Assembly: GCA_000149225.2 (NCBI GenBank)
Contig: CM000694.1
Span: 1,489,623 to 1,553,622, forward strand
Reading direction: 5' to 3'
From: Lachancea kluyveri NRRL Y-12651
Lineage: Eukaryota > Ascomycota > Saccharomycetes > Saccharomycetales > Saccharomycetaceae
DNA length: 64,000 bases
Position 1 is the first letter of the stretch. Each line of letters starts with the position of its first letter. Position numbers and translations under genes: made by a program. The notes below the pieces were generated by a model, which was given only the letters and a program-made list of their open reading frames with translations, was not told the DNA's origin and did not search any database. Of this stretch, positions 21,301 to 30,512 are shown in pieces.

Positions 21301-22667
21301 GTTAGGTCTTTGTGCTCCTTATCGAGTTTTACCATTTGCTTTTTAAAGTCGTTACAACGTTCTCTTAATTGAGCAACTTCCCGTTGAAATTGGTCATATT
21401 TAGCTTTTTCTTGTCCCAAGTGTTCGTTCAGCTCAGATATTTTCCCTAACGTTTCCGATAATTTTCTTTGGTCTTGCCATATGTGATATTGTGCCAATTT
21501 GGATTTCAGTAAAGTCAATGATTTTTCCTTTTCTAAAAATTCTAGCGCTTCATCTTTCCCCGACTCCAGCGAGTTTTTCTCTTTTTCCACCAGCTCGAAC
21601 CTATTTTCCTTTTCGACACACACATCATTCAAAGTGTCGATCTCGACAAGGCCCGCTTCAATCCCAGCTTTATATTTGGCAGTGCCAATTATATCTTCCA
21701 AATATTCCAAAAGGCCGTCATCACTTTCTCGCTCAGCCTTTGGTTTCATTTGGGAAATACTTTCGACTTCACCTTGTAAAATTAGAAATCTTTTGTGATC
21801 CAGATCTATCCCTTGGTCACGTAATAGCTGGGTTACCTCAGTGTAATTACTCTCTTTTCCGTCGATGTAGTATTTCGATGAATTATTCCTAAATGCTTTC
21901 CTGGTGATTACCATTGGAGGCTTTTCGTCATCACTCCTTGTGGTTCCATCCGACTCGTCAACGACATATCTAAAATGAATGTCTACAGAGCAAGACTCCA
22001 AGTTTGGATAAGCTTCTGACTTATGGATCAGGTCAGACAGTTTTCCTTGTCTCATTTTGTTTGCCCTAAATCCAAATACGAAAAGCATCGAGTCAATGAC
22101 ATTTGATTTCCCAGATCCATTAGGACCAACAACGGCAGAAAAGGAAGTGTGGAATGGACCAATTATCTGAGTTCCTGCGTAGGATTTGAAGTTATGGAGG
22201 GAGAGCTTGTCAATACATAGACGATGAACACATTGATTGCCATCTTTGTTTTTTTCGTCGTAAATTTTTTGTAGTTCTGCTCTGTTGTTTTTAACGGGTG
22301 AAAGCTGAATCAGCTCCAGCCTCCTTGTAGGTGATCTGTTGGGTGATCTATGAGGAGACCTTGGTGGAGACTGTGAATAGAATCTACGACCACGTGAGCC
22401 ATCCACGTTTGGAGGTTGCAGATTTGGGACAGACAAAGACGATGATGTAGACGGCTGCGAATACGCATACTTCTTTTCAGGGGAGCCCAAGACTAATTTT
22501 CTAGGGGTTGGTGAGGGCAACCTGTCTTGCCGTGTGGGTGAACTCTTTACCGCCATTAATGATGACCCTGACACTGGTGGGATCGGTGATACAGTAGGGT
22601 TACTTTGGATTTGGCCACGATCATCGGTTCTAGTTTTCTGCTTTTTAGCCAATGGGCTGTCACTCAT
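18399..22667 (-). CDS. SMC4: Condensin subunit Smc4
   Basis: This SMC ATPase of 1,422 residues, with Smc2, forms the condensin core that compacts mitotic chromosomes. The N-terminal tail (about 150 residues) is Ser/Pro-rich with several SP sites, possible Cdk targets. The Walker A motif GPNGSGKS follows near residue 187, then the first coiled coil, a hinge around 680-830 (GRIAGFHGRLGDLG; CPRLDDIVVD), the second coiled coil, the signature NLSGGEKTLSSLAL and Walker B with PLYVMDEIDAALD. Length agrees with S. cerevisiae Smc4 (1,418). One further upstream codon in the frame is GTG, so the ATG at 22667 (MSDSPLAKKQ) is used, which also matches the known protein start. Neighbour CSF1 has the same relationship in S. 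cerevisiae. Confidence 0.97.
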   Translation of the reverse strand: MSDSPLAKKQKTRTDDRGQIQSNPTVSPIPPVSGSSLMAVKSSPTRQDRLPSPTPRKLVLGSPEKKYAYSQPSTSSSLSVPNLQPPNVDGSRGRRFYSQSPPRSPHRSPNRSPTRRLELIQLSPVKNNRAELQKIYDEKNKDGNQCVHRLCIDKLSLHNFKSYAGTQIIGPFHTSFSAVVGPNGSGKSNVIDSMLFVFGFRANKMRQGKLSDLIHKSEAYPNLESCSVDIHFRYVVDESDGTTRSDDEKPPMVITRKAFRNNSSKYYIDGKESNYTEVTQLLRDQGIDLDHKRFLILQGEVESISQMKPKAERESDDGLLEYLEDIIGTAKYKAGIEAGLVEIDTLNDVCVEKENRFELVEKEKNSLESGKDEALEFLEKEKSLTLLKSKLAQYHIWQDQRKLSETLGKISELNEHLGQEKAKYDQFQREVAQLRERCNDFKKQMVKLDKEHKDLTSKRRLMDREKTSMEEKQRNLDKKRLKAEKLLKSTENSMADSKHKLEELNNSQKQYKEKLLQLNESLLEERSKLDEIKLSLRDKTSEISAEIANHERDLEPWNAQLQEKKSQMKLTESQIAILKESKEKKVQNIIQLKTEIEAFAEKNNVQEIAIHKLQCEQANILKRIDIGEKECGSASSKLGEMKNVLISHRQRAMEARSTLSNVENKNKVLSALIRLQRSGRIAGFHGRLGDLGTIDDMYDVAISTACPRLDDIVVDNVECGQQCIEHLRKNKLGYARFIILDKLRKFNLSPIQTPETVPRLFDLVRSKNGKFLPAFYSVLRDTLVVSDLKQANRVAYGKRRFRVVTLDGKLIDTSGTLSGGGTHVMKGLMKSKQQPGAGYTPEEVQNIEKELNEREKNFHIAIETFHDMEEALKKFKDREPEIEVEIAKRRLDIESSSTELKLKQEQLKELETDRDGGSVEDRELADAESKLQVLSEEYDEIENETKNKQQLINSLKEKIMKIGGTKLQLQNSKVNSINEQINIISSKQKKDRTATKKAENDLKRLENQCREASNDIESCNLEISKISVLNTELEAKIYKLDTSLNETESLKEEVEEEFERVKTNLEEKTNNTSDFKSVEIEINNRLEKLNGLTSHIKKEIKYNKDELNSLKIRDITQTLQALNEGKLPEENEDDFEVQDEEVQREQREMSSDPNAMDIDEEQAAEQFQVQQTDGEIDSMDIDEYENETSNGLPKFSEAQLQSIQIEDVELQIDELNHYVDNAHVDIDVLEEYARRLAEYKKRKLDLNQAVLKRDEVRKNCEELKKKRLDKFMEGFSIISMTLKEMYQMITMGGNAELELVDSLDPFSEGVLFSVMPPKKSWRNISNLSGGEKTLSSLALVFALHKYRPTPLYVMDEIDAALDFRNVSIVANYIKERTKNAQFIVISLRNNMFELAQQLVGIYKNNNMTRSTTLQNIDILNGV

Positions 22668-23004
22668 CACTTTACGGTGTGAATCTTTTTCTTGATTTTA
22701 TGATCATCTACAAGTGGCGAAACTTGTTTTAATTTAAGTTTTCTCTGTTTACAAATTTTTCGTGAAGTTCATGATGCTCACCCTCGAGAATACCAGGTAC
22801 CCTCGGAAAGAACCAACAAAAGCTGCTTACGAAGGACATCATTTGTGGAGATAAACATCTCAAAAGTTTATAAAATAGGTGACTTATTAAAAAGAATGAA
22901 ACTGAATTAATTACATTATTCGTAAGTGATAAGAATTTAGTTGAGGTCTAAAAATCTATAACACCAAAAACTCAGTATTGTTCTGGGAGTTCACTGCTAC
23001 TTCT
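22668..23004. other. Intergenic region upstream of SMC4
   Basis: This 337-base spacer separates the SMC4 start from the SAN1 stop, both on the minus strand. It holds the SMC4 promoter and the SAN1 3' UTR. I see no gene and no clear MluI cell-cycle box. Confidence 0.5.
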
Positions 23005-24639
23005 CTAAGAGTTAGAGTTATCTTGCGCTAAATTCGAAAAGTCGTGCGACCTGAAGTTTTGACCATTTGAGTTTTCGTATACTGACTGATTTTGAGAGCT
23101 GATGAATGATGGCCCACCTCGATTATTTGTTACTGGCAAAGTAGTACAGTTTCTTGTATTTGCCGCAGCATTACCAGGTGAATTTCGGACTGCTGGAGGT
23201 GTATATCTGGATGTGAAGGTAGAATTATGGGAGGCCCGAGTTTGTGATGGTATCTGGAAGCCGTCGGTACGGTCTATGTACGGATTTCGCAGGTTCCTCA
23301 AAGCCCTACCAAAATTCCTAAAAATTGGTCTTCTTCTACTGTTTTGCTCGTGGTTTGGAGGGCCGATACCAAAAACTGGCTGTGGTATTACTCTGGGCCT
23401 ACTTTCATTCGATGTGTTAAACACGTGGTCCAAAACTCCCACAACTCTATTTGTGTGTTGAAAATTTTGGGTGCTGAAATCAATTCCAGTGTTGTAATAC
23501 GGTTCATCAGTATCGTTAAAGGCGTCCCTTAAAGGGTAGTTGGTATCAACTGGATCAAGCAGTGGGAGTGGTGCCATAGTTGAGCTTCGTCTCATAGAAG
23601 AAATTCCAGAGGTGGCTCGGTCTTGAATGCCATATTCACGGGGGATTCCCTCTCCGCTTACACTAGTATTATGACTTGGAAAAATGGGTTCATCTTCGGT
23701 TTCCATTCCTATTGGTTCCTGCGCAATAGCCACACCATCTACTTCACCTGGAATCCGCGTATCCGCAGAGACCTGTGGACCATAAAGCAAATCCCTAATC
23801 CTGTCAAAGAAGATCATATCGTTCCCCTGATCATCGGGTGAGCGTTGGATCAAGCCTTCTCTACCAACAATATTTGCTCTACAAATAGGACAGCTGTTAT
23901 TTTCTTTCGTCCATTGATAAATACAGACTCTGCCGAAAACATGTCCACATTTCAACTCAGTAGGCGAATGTTTATAGGTTGGTGTATGTTCCTTCTTAGG
24001 TTCCTTAGACAAGTTTTTGGGTGTGTAAGCGATATCTTGCCATGGTCTACCTGCTGAAGATCCCTCTTCAGGCCCAAAGCTTGCTATCTTGAAAGCGCGA
24101 TCATTTTGTTTTCTGTCCCCATCCACAAGCCTGGATCCCATCGCTGGTTTTGTTAGGCCTTCATGGCGCCGTTTTCGCTCAGATTCCTCATATTCTTCTT
24201 CAAACTTATCATAGCAAATGCTGCAAGTGTCAGTTGTCACGCTTTTTAGCTTTTTAACGGGCAATGCATCGAACGCTTCATTACTCAGACCCCTTAATGG
24301 ACGCATTCTTCTAGTAAGCCTATTCATCGCCATATCTGCTGCTAAGGCCATGATTTCATTAAACCTTTCTCGGCTGTTTGGCTCAGGGATATCTGGGAAA
24401 CTAAAAAACATGGATCCATTATTAGATTGTGACTGAGTATCATTTGCAGGGGTGGATCGACTATCTTCAGTGACACTTCCTTGGGAGTTTCTATTGTCAT
24501 TTAAAAAGGTATACTGTATGGCGACAGTTACATTTCTTGTGGTGTGATTTTGCCCTCGGTCTCGGTCTCTTGCTTCATTGTCGAATTCCCCATGGTGTGC
24601 GCCATCGGCGGACGGCATGCTGTAAGAGTTGTTAGTCAT
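23005..24639 (-). CDS. SAN1: Nuclear protein quality-control ubiquitin ligase San1
   Basis: This RING E3 of 544 residues is similar to San1, which marks misfolded nuclear proteins for the proteasome. The RING starts at about residue 142 (CSICYDKF) and is split by a long insert before LKCGHVFGRVCIYQWTKENNSCPICR, the same architecture recalled for San1, including the IYQWTK block. The N- and C-terminal regions are rich in Asn, Ser, Arg and Gly and probably disordered, which in San1 is how substrates are recognised. Upstream similarity includes a FxEIMxLAxxMAMxxxxRRMR pattern. The frame extends 14 codons upstream only through GTG, so the ATG at 24639 is preferred. In S. cerevisiae SAN1 is not next to SMC4 or ARP6, so position does not confirm the name. 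Confidence 0.85.
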   Translation of the reverse strand: MTNNSYSMPSADGAHHGEFDNEARDRDRGQNHTTRNVTVAIQYTFLNDNRNSQGSVTEDSRSTPANDTQSQSNNGSMFFSFPDIPEPNSRERFNEIMALAADMAMNRLTRRMRPLRGLSNEAFDALPVKKLKSVTTDTCSICYDKFEEEYEESERKRRHEGLTKPAMGSRLVDGDRKQNDRAFKIASFGPEEGSSAGRPWQDIAYTPKNLSKEPKKEHTPTYKHSPTELKCGHVFGRVCIYQWTKENNSCPICRANIVGREGLIQRSPDDQGNDMIFFDRIRDLLYGPQVSADTRIPGEVDGVAIAQEPIGMETEDEPIFPSHNTSVSGEGIPREYGIQDRATSGISSMRRSSTMAPLPLLDPVDTNYPLRDAFNDTDEPYYNTGIDFSTQNFQHTNRVVGVLDHVFNTSNESRPRVIPQPVFGIGPPNHEQNSRRRPIFRNFGRALRNLRNPYIDRTDGFQIPSQTRASHNSTFTSRYTPPAVRNSPGNAAANTRNCTTLPVTNNRGGPSFISSQNQSVYENSNGQNFRSHDFSNLAQDNSNS

Positions 24640-25500
24640 CTCTACTCCAGGATTTAAGCAAGTATGAAAGAAAGGTTGCACTTAGGCCATATTGTGCGTC
24701 CATTATATGAGTCAACCGGCACATACTTTGAATTGTTCATAGTTTGTGTACTTGGCTAATTATAAATGCTTGTTAACAAAGCAGCGAGAAGAGCAACAGG
24801 TATGTCCCAACGAACTTCTGTGCATTTAGGCGGAATTTAAAGAAAAAAGGATTGCTCTCCAAAGGGATAGTTGTTATAAGGGTACAGCTGGTGGTAAGGT
24901 CGTAAACATTCCATGGACAAGATCCAACAAGGAGTTGAAAGCAAATTAACATTTAAAAGGGTCCAATTTAAAAAGAAAAGTGCTTTTACCCGGCTTTTGC
25001 TTTATTTACTGTAGAAAGCCCTACGCTCCCGCGACTTTGATAAGAGAGAGGATTTCAAAATAGTAAGGAAATACTCATTAAAGATCATCTGCTAAAGAAA
25101 CTTGTGCGAGAAAAAGTAGTTTGAGCCTTAACTGCAGTCTTTTAACTTTATCCGTTGCTTTATCTAATTCGAATAATTTGTTTTCGATGAACAAACAGCT
25201 TGTCGACTTTGTAGAACCCAAGGCAAAGCTGCTCTATCTCTAACGGAAATGTATGAGTTTTCTAGGTTCTAGCCTACAGCCCTCAGTAAACTTCAGCATG
25301 GCTCGTACAAGTCATTATGAACAATTCTGCTCTTGACGGAGTATGTATATACGCTTTCACGGCTATGGTTACCCTTTTGCCAATCTTATTCTTTCATCAA
25401 TATGAAAAAAAAAAAAAAAGTCAAGCATTGTAGAGAACCAAAAAGATCTCATCTTTTCTTCTTCATGACAGTTAACTGGTAATACAGACGTCTAATCTTA
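24640..25500. other. Divergent intergenic region SAN1/ARP6
   Basis: About 860 bases hold the promoters of SAN1 and ARP6. A Reb1-type site TTACCCG is at 24986-24992, and an A15 run is near 25405. No convincing open frame or structured RNA was recognised, although a region of moderate GC around 25200-25340 was examined for snoRNA boxes without success. Confidence 0.5.
24986..24992. promoter_or_regulatory. Reb1-type site TTACCCG
   Basis: TTACCCG is the core bound by the general regulatory factor Reb1, which creates nucleosome-free regions. It lies about 350 bases upstream of SAN1 and 510 bases upstream of ARP6. A seven-base match can occur by chance; its position in a promoter is the only support. 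Confidence 0.4.
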
Positions 25501-26760
25501 ATGGACGATACGCCTATAATTATAGACAACGGCTCCTATGAAGTCAAGTTTGGTCCAGCTACAAATTCAACGCCATTCAGAGCATTGAATGCTCTTGCGA
25601 GAGACAAATATGGCAACCCACATCTATCCAACCAAGTGAGTAGGTTAAAGGACATTTCAAACGTCCAGTTCCGTAGGCCCCATGAGTTAGGACAATTGAC
25701 GTCCTGGGAACTTCAGAGCTGTATCTGGGACTACTGTCTATATAATCCTGATGAGTTTAACTGGGAGATTGGAAACACAAAGGGAAAGCACCTAGTGCTT
25801 AGCGAAATGTGTATGAGTATGCCAGAGTTGAGTAAAGGCACAGACCAGGTAGTTTTCGAGGAATATGAATTTGGGAGCTGCTTCAAAGGGCCAGTGGCAG
25901 GATTTGTACCGTTCAACTGGCAGGCACTGGAACATAATATGATATATGCAAAGGAAGATTCTGTTTATAGGAAAGATAGCACCGGGGAGCGCAATGAATA
26001 CAACGATTTCCAGCTGGTTATTGACTCTGGTTTTAACTGCACCTGGGTTGTTCCCATCGTAAAGGGTATTCCGTACTACAAAGCGATCAAGAAGTTAGAT
26101 ATTGGAGGCAGGTTCTTGAACGGATTTTTGAAAGAGACCTTATCTTTCCGCCACTACAATGTGATGGATGAAACTATACTAGTAAACAACATCAAGGAAA
26201 AATGTCTGTTCATGAGCCCTGTCTCGTATTTCAACAGTTTTCAGAAAAAGGAGGACACCACTGCGGAGTACGTTTTGCCAGATTTTCAGACCAGCTTCCA
26301 GGGCTACGTAAAACAACAAAAACAAAAAATCCCAGAGGACTCCCAAACAATTAAACTATACGACGAGTTGTTCTCTATCCCGGAGACTTTTTTCCATCCA
26401 GAAATTGCGTCGTTATTGAAGCCGGGGATCGTTGAAACAATTCTTGAAAGTATATCTATGCTTCCAGAGGCTATACGGCCATTAATGGTGAGTAATACGG
26501 TGGTCACAGGCGGCAACTTTAATATCCGAAACTTTGCACGCAGGCTGGCTACAGAACTACAGAGGCAATGCCCAACAGATTGGGACGTATGCGTATCCGT
26601 ACCTAACGCTTCTGACACGGCATTATTTGGTTGGGATAGCATGCGCCAATTTTCCCAGACCACTGCATACCAACAGACACGTGTCACTAGAGAGGAATAC
26701 TATGAGCACGGTGTAGACTGGTGCACCAAGCAGCGGTTTGGATATCAGAAGTGGTTGTAA
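25501..26760 (+). CDS. ARP6: Actin-related protein Arp6 (SWR1 complex)
   Basis: This 419-residue actin-fold protein is orthologous to Arp6, a subunit of the SWR1 chromatin remodeller that deposits histone H2A.Z. The nucleotide-binding loop IIIDNGSYEVKFG is at residues 5-17, and a second phosphate loop VIDSGFNCTWVVPI is near 176. NTVVTGGNFNIRNFARRL near 337 is the conserved adenosine-site region. The C-terminus EYYEHGVDWCTKQRFGYQKWL matches the family. Length compares with 438 residues in S. cerevisiae. It lies next to SMC4 in S. cerevisiae; here SAN1 lies between them. Confidence 0.95.
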   Translation: MDDTPIIIDNGSYEVKFGPATNSTPFRALNALARDKYGNPHLSNQVSRLKDISNVQFRRPHELGQLTSWELQSCIWDYCLYNPDEFNWEIGNTKGKHLVLSEMCMSMPELSKGTDQVVFEEYEFGSCFKGPVAGFVPFNWQALEHNMIYAKEDSVYRKDSTGERNEYNDFQLVIDSGFNCTWVVPIVKGIPYYKAIKKLDIGGRFLNGFLKETLSFRHYNVMDETILVNNIKEKCLFMSPVSYFNSFQKKEDTTAEYVLPDFQTSFQGYVKQQKQKIPEDSQTIKLYDELFSIPETFFHPEIASLLKPGIVETILESISMLPEAIRPLMVSNTVVTGGNFNIRNFARRLATELQRQCPTDWDVCVSVPNASDTALFGWDSMRQFSQTTAYQQTRVTREEYYEHGVDWCTKQRFGYQKWL

Positions 26761-27231
26761 CGAATCCGCAGGACACTATATCAATCATTGTATACGTAAC
26801 ACTGTTCCCTCTCCCCGTTCGTTGCTCGAGGGGCTCAGAGGGAAATCCCATCTGTACGAACACAACATGCATCAACGCCAGGAACTAACGGAAGGGCCAG
26901 ACTCCTGTTTATAGCCACAACGCATAACGTAATTTGTAGATACCGATAATGATATAAGGCAGCTCCTTCGAGAAAACTCTGTGAAACGCTCCGCCAATCA
27001 CATGTCCCGTCCTTCTGACGTTGCTGTCACCAATAACGTCGTGAAAGCAACTCTTACGTATCCGCAGCTCCAGCTAAATACGTCGTGCGCAAAGGCCGCA
27101 ATCGTAGACTATATAAGGAGAAACCTTCGTTCGAGGGGAGTAAGACACTGGATTGGGTTCAGATGTCCCTATTGTGCTCATCTTCGCCTAAAGCTAAACG
27201 TGAAGTAAAGAGTATTATAAAATAGCACACC
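26761..27231. other. Intergenic region ARP6 to ribulokinase gene
   Basis: This 471-base spacer carries the ARP6 3' end and the promoter of the next gene. TATATAAG at 27110-27117 lies 115-122 bases before that gene's ATG and is a plausible TATA box. A second TATA-like sequence at 27216-27223 is too close to the ATG to serve it. A 75-codon open frame at 26981-27208 resembles nothing known and is probably chance. Confidence 0.5.
27110..27117 (+). promoter_or_regulatory. TATA box of the D-ribulokinase gene
   Basis: TATATAAG matches the yeast TATA consensus and lies 115-122 bases before the ATG at 27232, a usual spacing. Confidence 0.5.
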
Positions 27232-29451
27232 ATGCACTCCAGAAAGTCCCGTTCGTCGCTATCCATCTCCCAGCAACGTCTTCTATCCCAGTCCATGTCT
27301 GCTCTATCGATGGAGCAGAACAAAATGACTTATTACGTGGGTGTTGACGTTGGCACTGGATCTGCTAGAGCATGTATTATCGACAACATGGGTAACATTT
27401 TGTCCTTGGCAGAACGTCCTATTCAGAGACAGGAGTTGAAACCCAGTTACATCACACAGTCCTCGCAAGAGATCTGGCTGGCCATTTGTTACTGTGTCAA
27501 GAGTGTCGTCAAGGACTCTGGTGTTTTGCCGGAAAAGATCCATGGTATCGGGTTCGATGCTACCTGTTCACTTGTTGTTGTGGAAGACGACTCCGACAAG
27601 GAGGTCGCCGTGGGTCCTGACTTTTTCAACACCGAACAAAATATCATTTTGTGGATGGACCACAGAGCAATCGACGAAACAAAGGAGATCAATGCCACGA
27701 ATGACAAATGCCTAAAGTACGTCGGCGGGCAAATGTCCGTAGAAATGGAAATCCCTAAGATCAAATGGCTAAAAAACAATCTACCACGCGAGAAATTCGA
27801 AAAGTGCAAGTTCTTTGACTTGGCGGATTATTTGACATTTAAAGCTACGGGTTTGGAAACCAGAAGCTACTGCTCGACGGTTTGCAAACAAGGGCTACTA
27901 CCGGTGGGTGTCGAGAGCTCCAAACAAGGCTGGTCTAAAGAATTTTTGACCAATATTGGCCTCGAAGACTTGTGCCAGGACGACTTCCGCAAGTTGGGTG
28001 GTTCCATCAAAAGCGATGGTTCCGGTGGCAGTACTTTCCTAAGCGCAGGTGAATGCATTGGCTCGTTAGACCCATCTGCAGCGGAAGAACTAGGGTTGCC
28101 CGCCCATTGTGTTGTTGGTAGCGGTGTTATCGATGCTTACGCGGGCTGGGTCGGTACCGTGGCAGCCAGGACCGACGTTGATATTCCTGAACTGGTCGAG
28201 GCCGATAACGAAAAGACAGGTATCGACCATGCCACCGGTAGGCTAGCAGCGGTGGCTGGTACTTCGACCTGCCACATTGCCATGTCCAAGGATCCGATCT
28301 TTGTTGACGGTGTTTGGGGTCCTTACAGGGATGTCATGGCACCAGGTTTTTGGTGCGCCGAGGGCGGACAGAGCTGTACCGGTGCTTTGTTGGCCCACGT
28401 TTTGACGATCCACCCGGCCTACACCGAACTATCACATCTATCGGACGCAGCAAGCGTCTCCAAATTCGACTACCTAAACTCCAGGTTGGAGGTTCTAACC
28501 CAACAACGTGGGGCACGTTCTGTTGTCGCCTTGGCCAAACATCTGTTCTTCTACGGTGATTACCACGGAAACAGATCGCCAATTGCGGACCCCTCGATGA
28601 GGGCGGCCGTTATTGGCCAGTCCATGGATAACTCGATTGACGATTTGGCCATAATGTATTTGGGTGCATGTGAGTTTATCGCCCAACAGACCAGGCAAAT
28701 CGTGGAGAAAATGTCCGTGTCAGGGCATCGCATCGCTGCAATTTTCATGTCTGGTGGCCAGTGCCGTAACGGTTTGTTGATGAGACTACTGGCAGACTGT
28801 ACCGGTTTACCAATCGTGATCCCACGGTACATCGATGCCGCCGTTGTGTTTGGCTCTGCGTTGTTGGGAGCCGTCGCTAGCGAAAGCTTTAACTTGAACC
28901 ACAAGTCCGGGTCGCTTTCCCGCAGAAGAAAATCCTCCTTGAGTGGCAAATACGAGGAGTTCAAGGACTCCATGGAGATCCCAAAGAAAAACTTTTTGTC
29001 CAAGCTAGGTGGGACTGCCTCCGGTGATCTACCATCCCCATACACGGCTCCTTCTGCGACTGCCAGCACCTCACAGATTGCTTCCACGGTGGGTGGCTTC
29101 CCATTCCCGGTTACATCTGACGACAGCGTTGCCATCATCGAAGAAGACGATCCCGAAGAAGCGAACGCTGCATTGTCCTTTGGTTCCAAGAAGGCAACCG
29201 CCCAAGAGCAACTAGCCTTGGAAAAGGAAAAATCTGCTTCTGGCAAAGGTGATGCTCTATGGGACGTGATGTACAACATGACCGGTGGTGGTAAAGTCGT
29301 GCAACCAAGCAGCGACGATCACCCAGACCGTGTTCTATTGGACGCAAAGTACAAAATCTTCCTAGACATGGCCGAGACACAAAGAAGGTACAGAGAAGCT
29401 GTCGACAAGGTTGAAAACCAAAGGCAAACCATTGATCCCAGATGGCCATGA
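27232..29451 (+). CDS. FGGY-family kinase, D-ribulokinase type (YDR109C orthologue)
   Basis: This 739-residue FGGY carbohydrate kinase is orthologous to S. cerevisiae YDR109C (715 residues). YDR109C and human FGGY are known as D-ribulokinases that rephosphorylate free ribulose, a metabolite-repair role; the assignment here is by homology. The ATP-binding start of the fold, YYVGVDVGTGSARACIID, begins near residue 34. Other conserved blocks are GIGFDATCSLVV, LWMDHRA, KYVGGQMSVEMEIPKIKWL, AGTSTCHI, GGQSCTG and FMSGGQCRNGLLMRLLADCTG. A low-complexity Ser/Ala/Thr region of about 100 residues interrupts the C-terminal part before DHPDRVLLDAKYKIFLDM. ATGs at codons 20, 26 and 32 are possible alternative starts; the first is chosen because the longest form matches the family length. 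Confidence 0.93.
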   Translation: MHSRKSRSSLSISQQRLLSQSMSALSMEQNKMTYYVGVDVGTGSARACIIDNMGNILSLAERPIQRQELKPSYITQSSQEIWLAICYCVKSVVKDSGVLPEKIHGIGFDATCSLVVVEDDSDKEVAVGPDFFNTEQNIILWMDHRAIDETKEINATNDKCLKYVGGQMSVEMEIPKIKWLKNNLPREKFEKCKFFDLADYLTFKATGLETRSYCSTVCKQGLLPVGVESSKQGWSKEFLTNIGLEDLCQDDFRKLGGSIKSDGSGGSTFLSAGECIGSLDPSAAEELGLPAHCVVGSGVIDAYAGWVGTVAARTDVDIPELVEADNEKTGIDHATGRLAAVAGTSTCHIAMSKDPIFVDGVWGPYRDVMAPGFWCAEGGQSCTGALLAHVLTIHPAYTELSHLSDAASVSKFDYLNSRLEVLTQQRGARSVVALAKHLFFYGDYHGNRSPIADPSMRAAVIGQSMDNSIDDLAIMYLGACEFIAQQTRQIVEKMSVSGHRIAAIFMSGGQCRNGLLMRLLADCTGLPIVIPRYIDAAVVFGSALLGAVASESFNLNHKSGSLSRRRKSSLSGKYEEFKDSMEIPKKNFLSKLGGTASGDLPSPYTAPSATASTSQIASTVGGFPFPVTSDDSVAIIEEDDPEEANAALSFGSKKATAQEQLALEKEKSASGKGDALWDVMYNMTGGGKVVQPSSDDHPDRVLLDAKYKIFLDMAETQRRYREAVDKVENQRQTIDPRWP

Positions 29452-29715
29452 ATCACGATAAGTAAAGCATCCTCTCTTTTTTTTTTTTTTTTTCTTCATT
29501 GTTCCAGTTACTCTTTCTACAGAACTAAATAAACATATCTCGTTCGTAATTTTATATTCATGAATCCCTCTGATATTTGGCTCAAAAACTTGGTGGCTAC
29601 TATTTTTTTTTTTTCATTTCACCGCGACGACTGGGTCTAAAACCCGTAGCAAGAGAATAGCCAAGTCGACTAAATCGACGGAATAGCACATAGGCAACTG
29701 TAATATCGTTAAAGA

Positions 29716-29741
29716 CTCTCTCTCTTTCTCTCTCTCTCTCC
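29716..29741. repeat. CT-rich simple repeat
   Basis: A nearly pure CT dinucleotide tract with a single CTTTC interruption. Poly(CT) tracts are common in yeast promoters. Confidence 0.8.
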
Positions 29742-29828
29742 ATAGAACTATCCACTAAGGATAAGCGTCCACCAGCCAGGGCCGTGTAACGCTACATCCC
29801 TCCGTAGTGGTTATCGCGCCGATGTATC

Positions 29829-29835
29829 CGGGTAA
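29829..29835. promoter_or_regulatory. Reb1-type site CGGGTAA
   Basis: CGGGTAA is the reverse complement of TTACCCG, the Reb1 core. It lies about 680 bases upstream of the GCR1_C-type factor and 380 bases after the ribulokinase stop. Support is by motif only. Confidence 0.35.
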
Positions 29836-30512
29836 TAAAAAAACGTTCGCACGAGATTCCCCCAGCAAGCCACACCGGGCCTCACCGAGTCACCAGATGC
29901 GGGGAATTCCAGGGTTGAAAATTCATCCAAAACACGCTTTTCCCATGAGCAAGACTATGCCAATACTAGAGTCTGACAAAACAACCATCACAGCCTATGT
30001 AGAACGTGTAACCGTCGCTGTAGTCCTTTCATCTGCACGCTTGCATCGGCCACTCTGCGTCCGTTTCCTTTCTATTTTGACGCATTTTTGTCCGTTCCAT
30101 TGTCGGAAATGCCTTTGTAATAGGGAAAACAGAGTGGACGGTGTGGCTGAAGCTAGCAAACACAACAGAAAAAGAAACGACACATAGATGCAGCGAACAT
30201 TGCCACAAGCCAGATAACATCCATTCGTAAACCGTAGCCATACACTCTTGGACACAAGTTTTCTTTTTTTTTGCACTTGAAACTTCCTCATTCATTCCGC
30301 TTGATAACTGCAAACTTAAAAGCGGTGCATTTGTTCACGTGTGTGCCTAGATTTTTCTCTTCCTTCTCACCGTTAGATATTTACTGCGCGTTTGGCATTC
30401 TTGTATTTGTCGAAACCGCTTTTTGTTCACCATTCGAAGCAAGAGCTGGGCAAAACTGGTGAGAAAAACGAGGTGGGCGTATTAACCGTTTCGTTCAACC
30501 AAGAAACACGAG

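Larger units (their letters stand above)
29452..30512. other. Intergenic region upstream of the GCR1_C-type factor
   Basis: About 1.06 kb separates two plus-strand genes. It contains two long T runs, a CT repeat at about 29716-29741 and a Reb1-type CGGGTAA at 29829-29835. Open frames on both strands (for example 29807-30187) overlap one another, are rich in Arg, Cys and Ser and look non-coding. I searched for an intron that could extend the downstream gene, as GCR1 has in S. cerevisiae, and saw no TACTAAC near the gene. Confidence 0.5.

Noticed and set aside
25190-25370. Possible C/D-box snoRNA in the SAN1/ARP6 gap
   Set aside because: CGATGAA is an imperfect C box, and no properly placed D box or terminal stem was found.
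29807-30187. A 126-codon open frame, with overlapping frames on the other strand, before the GCR1_C-type gene
   Set aside because: Overlapping frames of similar length on both strands and no family resemblance indicate chance openness.
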